Below the pieces are notes generated by a model. The model ran no database searches. It was given only the letters and a program-made list of their open reading frames with translations, and was not told where the DNA came from. Shown piece after piece: positions 23,832-31,024 of a stretch of 64,000 nt of DNA; position 1 is the first letter of the stretch; the number at the start of each line of letters is the position of its first letter. A program made the position numbers and the translations under genes. Origin of the DNA: Kitasatospora papulosa (GTDB lineage: Bacteria; Actinomycetota; Actinomycetes; Streptomycetales; Streptomycetaceae); the NCBI RefSeq assembly GCF_000717245.1, contig NZ_JNYQ01000015.1, positions 62,001 to 126,000 of the forward strand, given 5' to 3'.

Positions 23832-26620
23832 GCGCCCTGGACGAAGGCACGCCGTTCGAGGCGCTGCGTGGCCAACTCCAGGCCGCGGCGACGCAGTTCG
23901 CGGACGGCCCGGACGCCCTGGAGGGCATCCTCCTCGGCATCGTCGACGACGTCGACCGCGCCGTGCGCGAGCCGCTGGAGATCTTTCCCGTCTGCCACCA
24001 CTCGCCCGCGTCCGCGGTCGCGATGGCTCGCAGGCTGCGGGAGAAGCAGCCGAAGGTGGTCTACCTGGAGCTGTGCGAGGACATGGCGCCGCTCCTGCCG
24101 GAGCTCCGCAACTGCCGGCTTCCGGTGGCCGTCCAGGCGTTCGCGAGCGAGGTCAAGGGCTTCCCCGAAGCATGGGCCCCCCTGTCGGTCGTGGCCCCGA
24201 TCACCGAGGCGTCGGCCGAGTACCAGGCCATCGCCTACGCACTGGACACCCCGGGCGTCGAGCTGGTCCTGGTCGACCGCTCCTCGGACCACGTGTTCCA
24301 GTGGCAGGCGGGCGGCGAGGAGCCCGCCGGCCCTGACGACCCGCCCGTCGAGGAGGAGGCCGCACTGCACGGCGACGCCGTCGGTGTGGAGATCGGTGAC
24401 CTGCGCCCCCGTTTCGCCGAACTGGAGGAGCATCTGCTGCACCACGGCCGTGTGCGGCACTGGTCGGAGTGGTGGCACCAGTACGTCGAGCTGCCGCTCG
24501 GCGACAGCGACCACGACACCTACCGCCAGGTCATGCTCCTCATCGGCAGCCTGTTCCGCCGCCTGGCTCCCGGGGACACGGACCGGGTGCGGGTGGACGA
24601 GGACCGCGAACGCTACATGTGGACCCGGATGCGGGAACACCTCGCCGCGACGGGGACCGACCCCGAGGACTGCCTCTACGTCTGCGGCGCGTTCCACGCG
24701 TCCAGCCGGGTCGAGGAGTTCGGCGTCCACGGCACCGAGACCTTCGAGATCACACCGCCCGGCGAGAGCACCTGGCAGCACGGCCTGATCCCGTCCAGCC
24801 ACGCGGCGATCGAGGCGCAGTTCGGCCTGGCCGCCGGTTCCGTGTCGATCGCCGCCACCCAGTGGGCGAAGAACCTCAGGCGCACCCGGGTGCAGCCGTT
24901 CCGGCTGGAAGGCCAGGCCGGGGCCCGGAAGGCCGCGAAGCCCAGGAAGGCCTCGGGGCCGCCTGCCCCCGTGGCACCGGAAGCACCGGCAGACAAGCTC
25001 TCCGGATTCCTGCAGAGCCCGCCGGCCCTCGACCGGCTGGACGAGGCCGAACTCCTCGGCTGGTCCGTGGAGATCGTGCGCTCCGCCCGGCGCAACGGCT
25101 ACCTCGCCTCGACCGCGGACGCCATCGCCGTGTTCGAGACCTCGATCCTGCTGGCCGGCATGCGGGACCGGGCCAGGCCCACCCCGTACGACTTCCAGGA
25201 CGCGGCGGTCACCTGCATCGAGAAGGAGACGGTGCCGGGCAGGCGCGACGTCCGCCGTCTCGTCGAGATCCTGATGGGCGGCGACCGCGTCGGCCAGGTC
25301 GGCTACGACGCGCTGCCGCCCCTGGCCCGCGACGTGCACGACCGGCTCGCCCCGCTGAACCTCAAGCTCCAGCAGCGCGGTGTGCAGCGTGCCCTGCTGG
25401 ACATGACCTCGCAGCCGGAACTGCGCCGGTGCTCCGACGTGCTGTGGATGCTGCGCCATCTGATGCCGCACGGCGCCGCACGGCCGATCATGGGCGAGCG
25501 GGAACTCGGCAAGCAGTCCGTCCAGGAGTCCTGGGACCTGGCGCTGGGCACCCACCAGAGGGCGCTCATCGAGCTCGGTTACGAAGGCGTCAGCATCGAG
25601 CAGGTCCTGGAGCAGCGCCTGCGCCGCGTCGCGTACGCGCCGAACGCCACCACGGCGCAGGTCCTCGGGGCCGTCGAGGACGCCGTGCTGCATCTGCGCA
25701 GCGGCCGCCTCGCCGACGAGCTGGGCACCCACGCCCTCGAGGTGCTGGCCACCGAGCGCAGCGTCGACGGAGCCCCCGAGGTGCTGCGGAGGGTGCGCAG
25801 GCTCCTCGCGTACTACCGGATCAGCCGGCCGGTGCTGCCGGCGTGGATCGAGTCCTTCGCCAAGACGGGGTACGCGCACTACTGCACGCTTCTGCCGACG
25901 GCGTTCACGGACGAGGACGCGACGGTACGCCAGGTCGCCGCGATGCTGGGGTTCCTCTTCAGCATGGAGAGCCTGGCCCTGTCGCTCGGCTGCGACCGGA
26001 CCCAGCTGGATCTGGCCTTCGCGCAGTCGCACCCTCGGGAACCCTCCAGGGTGGCGCTGCTGTGGGCGTCCCAGGTACACCTCGGGCAGCTGTCCCGAGC
26101 CGAGTTGAGGGAGCGGTGCGACGGACTGCTCGCCGACCCGCTGGTGGTGCCTGCCTACCCGCGCTACCTCAGCGGGTTCCTGCACGCCCTGGAACCGGTG
26201 CCGCAACTGGCCGACTTCGTCGTGGAGGCGGTCTCCAACGCGTTCGCGCGCCTGCCGGACCCGGTGCTGCTGCCCTGGCTTCCGAAGCTGATCACCACAC
26301 TCCGGTCCGAGGGTGCCGAGCTGGCCCCCCTGCTGATCCGTGAGGCCGGCCGCGTCTTCCCCGGCCGCCTCGCGGCCCTGGACGCCTGGGTCCCGCCGTG
26401 GCAGGCCGCCCCCGCAGCAACGGCCGCGCCGGAGGCCGGCGGCGGTGCCCGCCGGGCCGTGCTGCTCGTCGCCCACCCGGAGACGTGCGACAGCGTGGCG
26501 GAGCTGCTGGGCTGCGAGGGCACCTGGGAGGCGGAGGCGCCCGAGCCCTCGGGCGCGGTACTCGTCGGCCGTCACCCGGAGACGGCCGCGGCGGTGGAGC
26601 TGCTGCTGACGGGAGGCTGA
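23828..26620 (+). CDS. DUF5682 family protein (YehM-like)
   Basis: 930 residues, cytoplasmic. The N-terminal part carries FPVCHHSPASA (about 52-62), VVYLELCEDMAPLL, and later YVCGAFHASSRVEEFGVHG (about 282-300); these paired His motifs define the family to my eye and could be catalytic, but no reaction is known to me. An Ala/Pro/Lys-rich linker (about 360-385) leads to a long, purely helical C-terminal half (about 390-860), possibly HEAT-like scaffold repeats. ATG at 23828 overlaps the MoxR stop (ATGA). It is the largest and last gene of the operon and is followed by a strong terminator. Confidence 0.85.
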   Translation: MSALDEGTPFEALRGQLQAAATQFADGPDALEGILLGIVDDVDRAVREPLEIFPVCHHSPASAVAMARRLREKQPKVVYLELCEDMAPLLPELRNCRLPVAVQAFASEVKGFPEAWAPLSVVAPITEASAEYQAIAYALDTPGVELVLVDRSSDHVFQWQAGGEEPAGPDDPPVEEEAALHGDAVGVEIGDLRPRFAELEEHLLHHGRVRHWSEWWHQYVELPLGDSDHDTYRQVMLLIGSLFRRLAPGDTDRVRVDEDRERYMWTRMREHLAATGTDPEDCLYVCGAFHASSRVEEFGVHGTETFEITPPGESTWQHGLIPSSHAAIEAQFGLAAGSVSIAATQWAKNLRRTRVQPFRLEGQAGARKAAKPRKASGPPAPVAPEAPADKLSGFLQSPPALDRLDEAELLGWSVEIVRSARRNGYLASTADAIAVFETSILLAGMRDRARPTPYDFQDAAVTCIEKETVPGRRDVRRLVEILMGGDRVGQVGYDALPPLARDVHDRLAPLNLKLQQRGVQRALLDMTSQPELRRCSDVLWMLRHLMPHGAARPIMGERELGKQSVQESWDLALGTHQRALIELGYEGVSIEQVLEQRLRRVAYAPNATTAQVLGAVEDAVLHLRSGRLADELGTHALEVLATERSVDGAPEVLRRVRRLLAYYRISRPVLPAWIESFAKTGYAHYCTLLPTAFTDEDATVRQVAAMLGFLFSMESLALSLGCDRTQLDLAFAQSHPREPSRVALLWASQVHLGQLSRAELRERCDGLLADPLVVPAYPRYLSGFLHALEPVPQLADFVVEAVSNAFARLPDPVLLPWLPKLITTLRSEGAELAPLLIREAGRVFPGRLAALDAWVPPWQAAPAATAAPEAGGGARRAVLLVAHPETCDSVAELLGCEGTWEAEAPEPSGAVLVGRHPETAAAVELLLTGG

Positions 26621-26628
26621 CGGGACAC

Positions 26629-26687
26629 GCCGACGAGTCGGTCCCGGGACCACCGGAGGAGCGCCGGGGGTCCCGGGACCGTCGGCG
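26629..26687. terminator. bidirectional terminator after the DUF5682 gene
   Basis: Arms CGGTCCCGGGACC (26639-26651) and GGTCCCGGGACCG (26669-26681) pair perfectly and each is itself palindromic; flanking CGCCGAC/GTCGGCG can extend the stem. It lies between convergent genes. Confidence 0.7.
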
Positions 26688-26693
26688 CGGCCC

Positions 26694-27164
26694 TCAGGCG
26701 GTCGGGACTCCGGACGGCGGCGGGTGCGGGGCCCGGAGGGTGAACGCCTCGGGCCCCTCGCCCCCCTCACGGATCAGGGCGATGCGCTCCATCGCTTCGC
26801 TGACGGTCGGGCGGTGGCCCGCGGGCACCCACCACAGCGCGAGGTGGAAGTCGGCGAGCCGTTCGAACCATTCCCGGCGCCGGGCCAGCACCTTGAGGTG
26901 GTCACTGCGGTAGGTGTACTCCCGCAGCGCCTCGACCGACTCCCATACCGAGCAGTTGATCAGGAGGAGGTCGTCGTCGTTCTCGGGGCGCAGGGAAGTC
27001 GAGTCGGCCCCTTCGCCGTCGACCAGGCGCCAGACGAAGCCGGGAGCACGATCGGCGAGGGCGTTGATCCCGGGAAGCTGTGCGACGAAGTCGGCCAGTT
27101 GCGGACTGTCGAGCGGGGCGAGGATCCGCCCGACGTTGACCTGGGCAAGGTGGAAGTCGTTCAC
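26694..27164 (-). CDS. DUF3291 family protein
   Basis: 156 residues from GTG at 27164. The sequence FHLAQVNVGRILAPLDSPQLADFVAQLPGINALADRAPGFVWRL, then LLINCSVWESVEALREYTYRSDHLKVLARRREWF and LALWWVPAGHRPTVSEAMERI, matches the DUF3291 pattern (a ferredoxin-like ABM-type fold). Function is unknown; such dimeric barrels include small monooxygenases. An earlier TTG at 27200 would add 12 residues including a TTA codon. It lies 48 bp downstream of an ArsR-like regulator on the same strand and is probably controlled by it. Confidence 0.75.
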   Translation of the reverse strand: MNDFHLAQVNVGRILAPLDSPQLADFVAQLPGINALADRAPGFVWRLVDGEGADSTSLRPENDDDLLLINCSVWESVEALREYTYRSDHLKVLARRREWFERLADFHLALWWVPAGHRPTVSEAMERIALIREGGEGPEAFTLRAPHPPPSGVPTA

Positions 27165-27212
27165 GGCGTCAGCATGCCCGCGTGAACCTTCTAAAGTCAA
27201 CGAGTTTTGTTT

Positions 27213-27875
27213 TTAGTTCTCGCCCTCGGCCGCCCTGAGTGCGACGCAGCACCCCCGCGGCAGCGGATCCATCTCCGCGGTCCAGTCCTGACCACCCGTC
27301 AGCCCCGCCAGCAGCCCCTCGATCCCGGCCAGGTTCATCCCGCAGACCAGAGCGGGGAACTGGTCGGCCAAGGCGTGGAACGGGCAGTTGTGGAGCCGGA
27401 GGGTCCCGCCGTCCCAGAACGGCTCGAAACCGCGCGCACGCAGGATCTCGACCGGGTCGGACCCCTCGTCGGAGGCCGCGCCCCCGGCCTCCCCGGCAGC
27501 CCGTGCCGCGGCCTGTAGTTCCCCGTCCAGCCCCGCCTGCTCCACCACCTCGGCGAGCAGCCGGCCCGCCGTGTCGTAGGTGCGGGGAGGCATGGACACC
27601 GTCCGCTCGCCCTCGGCCCGCCGGTAGAGCTTCGCGGGGCGCCCGGCGCCCGGACCGCTGCGCCCCGACAGCCGCCGGAAGGACACCTCGAGCAGCCCCG
27701 CCTCGACCAGTTTGTCCAGGTGGAAGGCGGCCAGCGAGCGGGAGATACCGGCGGCCTCGGCCGCCGCGTCCCGTCCCACCTCGCCCGGTGATCCGCTCAC
27801 GTGCCGGTACAGTCCGCGCCGCACCGGGTCGCCCAGCACGGCCAGCGCCTCGAGGGCGGCATCCTCACTGCTCAC
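27213..27875 (-). CDS. winged-helix transcriptional regulator, ArsR/SufR-like, with Cys-rich C-terminus
   Basis: 220 residues from GTG at 27875. The N-terminus is a winged helix (ALAVLGDPVRRGLYRHV, ISRSLAAFHLDKLVEAGLLEV, then a basic wing GRPAKLYRRA). The C-terminal domain carries LHNCPFHALADQFPALVCGMNLAGIEGLL and GCCVAL, a Cys/His cluster resembling the metal or Fe-S ligands of SufR-type regulators; whether it binds a cofactor is inference. The adjacent DUF3291 gene is the likely target. The stop codon is TAA, uncommon here. Confidence 0.75.
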   Translation of the reverse strand: MSSEDAALEALAVLGDPVRRGLYRHVSGSPGEVGRDAAAEAAGISRSLAAFHLDKLVEAGLLEVSFRRLSGRSGPGAGRPAKLYRRAEGERTVSMPPRTYDTAGRLLAEVVEQAGLDGELQAAARAAGEAGGAASDEGSDPVEILRARGFEPFWDGGTLRLHNCPFHALADQFPALVCGMNLAGIEGLLAGLTGGQDWTAEMDPLPRGCCVALRAAEGEN

Positions 27876-28040
27876 GGCGCGATTCTATGACCAACGAAGA
27901 TTGACGCCGGCGGGAGCCGCCCGGCCGGGGCGTCCACCTCCCCTCCTGACACTTCGGCGGGGGCCGAACCGCCGGACGGATAGCGTCCTGAAACGCGCCG
28001 CGGGAGATGCCCGGTCGGCGGAAACGGTGAGGGGCGGATC

Positions 28041-28664
28041 ATGGTGCCGGTGGCGGGGAGAAGCCTGAAGCGGGAGATCGCGGAGCGCTACCGCGAGGTC
28101 AACGGCGACCATCCGATGACCGAGGCCGACGACGCCTATGTGAGCGCGCAGTTCGTCGTGCTGGAGGAACTCTGCGCGATCCACGACCGCGGCGCCGAGG
28201 AGGTGCGCCGGCTGATGCTGGAGGGGTTCCTGCCGCTGCCGGGTTACCTCAGGTCCGACGGCGCGGAGATGGTGCCGGCCGACCTCTTCGCCCTGGCCGA
28301 CGAAGCCGGGGGTACGGACGGACTCGAGGCCTGGTTCACCGCCCACTGGGCCGACCCGGTCGCCGGCGGGGTGGAGTGGAAGGCCTACCTCGGCGGACGG
28401 TACGTGTGCCTGCACTCGGTCACCCCGTCCACCATCCGGCGCAAGGACGAACTGACGGCCGCCATCGCCGCCGCACCGGACGCGCGGGATGCCGGTTCGC
28501 CGCAGTGGTCGGCCCGGCTGCACCTGCTGATCGACGAACTCGACCGATTGGAGCCCGGGTTCACCGGATACGACCGCCTGCGCTTCGGCGGGCCCACGTC
28601 GCGGGACACCTGCATCGACGCGATGCGCGCACGCTTCCCGCGGCCGGCAGGCCTCGGATCCTGA
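28041..28664 (+). CDS. DUF6058-like protein of unknown function
   Basis: 207 residues, soluble, acidic. It has an N-terminal helical part (MTEADDAYVSAQFVVLEELCAIHDRGAEEVRRLM), a middle LPLPGYLRSDGAEMVPADLF, and a conserved-looking EWKAYLGGRYVCLHSVTPSTIRRKDELTAAI. I associate this pattern with DUF6058 from memory, not from a search. ATG at 28041 follows GAGGGG with 7-nt spacing. It stands alone, convergent with the next gene across a perfect hairpin. Confidence 0.65.
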   Translation: MVPVAGRSLKREIAERYREVNGDHPMTEADDAYVSAQFVVLEELCAIHDRGAEEVRRLMLEGFLPLPGYLRSDGAEMVPADLFALADEAGGTDGLEAWFTAHWADPVAGGVEWKAYLGGRYVCLHSVTPSTIRRKDELTAAIAAAPDARDAGSPQWSARLHLLIDELDRLEPGFTGYDRLRFGGPTSRDTCIDAMRARFPRPAGLGS

Positions 28665-28676
28665 CGGCAGCGGTGT

Positions 28677-28701
28677 CCGGCCCGCCTCCCCGGCGGGCCG
28701 G
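28677..28701. terminator. bidirectional terminator hairpin
   Basis: CCGGCCCGCC (28677-28686) and GGCGGGCCGG (28692-28701) form a perfect 10-bp stem with a 5-nt loop between two convergent genes. Confidence 0.65.
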
Positions 28702-28705
28702 CCGC

Positions 28706-29806
28706 CTACTGGAAGCTCAGCCGGTGCGGATGGGACGGGTCGGCCGGGCAGGTGTGGACACGCATCAGCCCCCGGCCGAGATGGACACCGACCGGGTCAT
28801 GGGCGCGTGGACCGCCGTCCCGGTCCTCGAGCGGCCGCCAACTGCGTGAGGCGCCGCCGCCCTCCCACATGTCCACGGTGAGGAGCGGCGGCATGGGGGT
28901 GTCGCAGACCTCGCAGTCGACGCGGGCGGGGTCCGTCAGATGCCAGGAGGCGAAGCCTCCGACCTTCCAGCCGGGCGCGATCGACAGATCGCCCATGTAG
29001 GTGAAGGACTCCGGCTCGTCCTCCAGGGCGGCCGCCATGGCGGCCTCGTAGTCCTCGTACGTCGCGTAGCTCGCCGGGGGAGGGGCATCCTGCTCTTCCC
29101 CGCCCTCCTCGTCCCAGCCCTCGTCCGGCTCCTCGTCGTCGAGAAGCCCGCCCCTCCATGAGCAGATCTCCTCCTGGAGGCCCTCCTCCAGAAGGCCCAG
29201 GTACTCGTACTCCACGACCTGTTCGGGGTGCACGACGCACATCGTCGGGACGCATTCGTCACGGCCGGCCACGCGGGGTTCGGGCTGCGGGTCCAGCACC
29301 GTCCCGACGTCGGCCGAGCGCCGCCACGTCAGCATCACGTCGATCGTCGAGCCGGCCCCGTGGGCCTCGAACGGGCACCAGAGGACCTGGAGCAGGTCGT
29401 GGCCCTCCGGCCCGGTCAGATCAAGGATGTCCCGTGCGTACAACTGCGCGACGGCAAGCATCGGCACAGGGGCGTCCTTGCCGAGGTCGGGGGCGTGGTT
29501 GCCCCGCCCGATGCCCCGCAGGACGCGGAGCTCCTCCTCCGTGAGGTCGCGCCCCTGTGCCTCCGCGTGGATCCGGCGCTTCAGCCGCACCTCGGACAGC
29601 AGGTGTCCCCTTCCCTTCGTGTGCGTGGCGGTGCACACCGGCCACGGCTCGTCGGCCGGCCACAGCAGGGGGCCGGCCACCGAACTCTCCCGCGCCGTGG
29701 GGGTGCCGGGCCGGGGGTGCAGGCGCGTGGCCGTACGCCGGTGAGCCGCCAGGGCGGGGAAGACCGCTCCGACGTCGAGTGGACGCGGCGGCGTGGTGCG
29801 GGTCAT
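28706..29806 (-). CDS. DUF1963-like hypothetical protein
   Basis: 366 residues, soluble. It has GPLLWPADEPWPVC, PMLAVAQLYARDI, GHDLLQVLWCPFEAH and KVGGFASWHLTDP, a WP/G.P/L.Q pattern like DUF1963 (YwqG) proteins. A very acidic insert (about 225-250; DDEEPDEGWDEEGGEEQD) interrupts the domain. A CxxC pair (CEVCDTPM) near residue 310 may bind zinc. ATG at 29806 has GGAGGT 7 nt upstream. No partner gene is obvious. Function unknown; family assignment tentative. Confidence 0.65.
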   Translation of the reverse strand: MTRTTPPRPLDVGAVFPALAAHRRTATRLHPRPGTPTARESSVAGPLLWPADEPWPVCTATHTKGRGHLLSEVRLKRRIHAEAQGRDLTEEELRVLRGIGRGNHAPDLGKDAPVPMLAVAQLYARDILDLTGPEGHDLLQVLWCPFEAHGAGSTIDVMLTWRRSADVGTVLDPQPEPRVAGRDECVPTMCVVHPEQVVEYEYLGLLEEGLQEEICSWRGGLLDDEEPDEGWDEEGGEEQDAPPPASYATYEDYEAAMAAALEDEPESFTYMGDLSIAPGWKVGGFASWHLTDPARVDCEVCDTPMPPLLTVDMWEGGGASRSWRPLEDRDGGPRAHDPVGVHLGRGLMRVHTCPADPSHPHRLSFQ

Positions 29807-30412
29807 GGGAGAGACCTCCAGATCGGTGCGGCGGCGATGCTACACACGGTCCCCTCGGCGGAGACGCCGCGTGCGGTGCCGGCCGTGACCCGGCCGGCGC
29901 CAGGTCGGCTCCTGTCCGGTTCGTCGGCCGCTCGGGGGGCGCGTACCCGGCGCATGGGGGCTCGGCAGGATCTTCGCTCGTAACGGGAGTACGCGGGCGC
30001 ACTACGGGGCGCTATCCGAAAGTGGATGGTTCATATCAAGCGCTACCGGACTATAGGGACATCGGGCTGGCTGGATATTTCTGCTCACCGACTTTTGGCA
30101 TATCCCCGGGGCCGATGCGCCCTCTGACGGCCGGGCGGGTGCGTTCAGGTAATCAGGCGAATACGCGCCGTTCGCAGCGCTGAGTCCTCTAATGTGATCG
30201 GCGTGAACGGGCGACATCGGATTAAGGGCGGATCGGTCAAGGATCCGCCGGCGCGGACGGAGGCGTAACGTATCTCCGTTCCGATGGGACGAGATCTCGC
30301 CGCAGAGGTGTCGGGGGGCTCGACGGTGCGTCGCGGGAACGACCGGAGCCATACGCCGAGCGCAGTGGACGAACAAGTCATGGAGAACGTGAGAACACGT
30401 GGGGGGACAGTC
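29807..30412. other. 606-bp intergenic region upstream of mbtH
   Basis: No convincing gene. The stretch 30000-30270 is less GC-rich than its surroundings. It holds a perfect inverted repeat (30227-30249) and a 10-bp palindrome CGAGATCTCG near 30290, so it is probably the control region of the NRPS locus. I could not place a scored promoter. Confidence 0.5.
30227..30249. promoter_or_regulatory. inverted repeat upstream of mbtH
   Basis: GGCGGATC (30227-30234) and GATCCGCC (30242-30249) are perfect complements around a 7-bp centre, 164 bp before the mbtH start. Operator or leader hairpin. Confidence 0.4.
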
Positions 30413-30631
30413 GTGACCAATCCTTTCGATGACGAGTCGGGGCGATTCGTGGCGCTCGTGAACGACGAGGGGCAGTACTCGTTGTGGCCCGCGCACATTG
30501 AGGTTCCGGGCGGCTGGCGCGCCGACGGTCCGGAAGGTTCGCGTCAGGAATGTCTCGATGTGATCGAGCGCGCCTGGACCGATATGCGGCCCGCCGGTCT
30601 GGTGCGGGCGTCGGGCGCCGACGCGGGATAG
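30413..30631 (+). CDS. MbtH-family NRPS accessory protein
   Basis: 72 residues with the full MbtH signature: NPFDDESGRFVALVNDEGQYSLWPAHIEVPGGWR and the C-terminal helix CLDVIERAWTDMRPAGL, including the conserved Trp residues. MbtH proteins bind adenylation domains and are needed for their folding and activity. GTG at 30413 follows GGGGGG with 7-nt spacing; longer in-frame readings from 30284 add unrelated sequence. It precedes the two NRPS genes and almost certainly serves their six A domains. Confidence 0.95.
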   Translation: MTNPFDDESGRFVALVNDEGQYSLWPAHIEVPGGWRADGPEGSRQECLDVIERAWTDMRPAGLVRASGADAG

Positions 30632-31024
30632 AGCAGCGGCAGGGCCGCCGGGTATCCCCAGGTGGGACTGTGTGCCGATACGCCAACCTGATCGATTTCG
30701 CTCTCGCTCGGGCGAATTCGATCAGGTTTGATCAGTCACGGTCACGCTTTACTCGACAGTGCTCACGCTGCCTTCATGTGGCGTTCATAAAACATCGATG
30801 GGCTGTGTGACGACGCCCTCGGTGGGCGAAGACGACGTGATATCCCGTGGGCGGGTGAGCCCCTCGCCGCGGGATCCTGGCCGCGCCCCGGAGAAGAGGG
30901 TGTGGCGATGTTCCTTCTCCGCTTGCGCCGGCTCCGGCGTCGATGATCGGTGCACTGGCGCGGCCGGTTCGATCCGGCCCTTCTTCACCGTCCCCGAAAT
31001 CTCTCCCCAAAGGTGTGGACCGGC
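30632..31024. other. 393-bp gap between mbtH and the first NRPS
   Basis: No gene supported. It contains a 44-bp near-perfect inverted repeat (30685-30728) and then an AT-richer stretch (30729-30800), so the NRPS genes may have their own promoter. Confidence 0.5.
30685..30728. promoter_or_regulatory. 44-bp inverted repeat between mbtH and NRPS
   Basis: AACCTGATCGATTTCGC (30685-30701) pairs with GCGAATTCGATCAGGTT (30712-30728) at 16 of 17 positions around a 10-bp loop. Its AT content is high for this genome and there is no T-run, so an operator is as likely as a terminator. TTGATCAG just downstream (30729-30735) repeats the arm core. Confidence 0.6.

Noticed and set aside
22616..26770. Minus-strand frame of 1384 codons opposite MoxR/DUF5682
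   Set aside because: Low-complexity shadow of two well-supported plus-strand genes joined by ATGA.
27165..27212. TTGACT near the DUF3291 start considered as its own promoter
   Set aside because: No -10 element at suitable spacing; cotranscription with the regulator is simpler.
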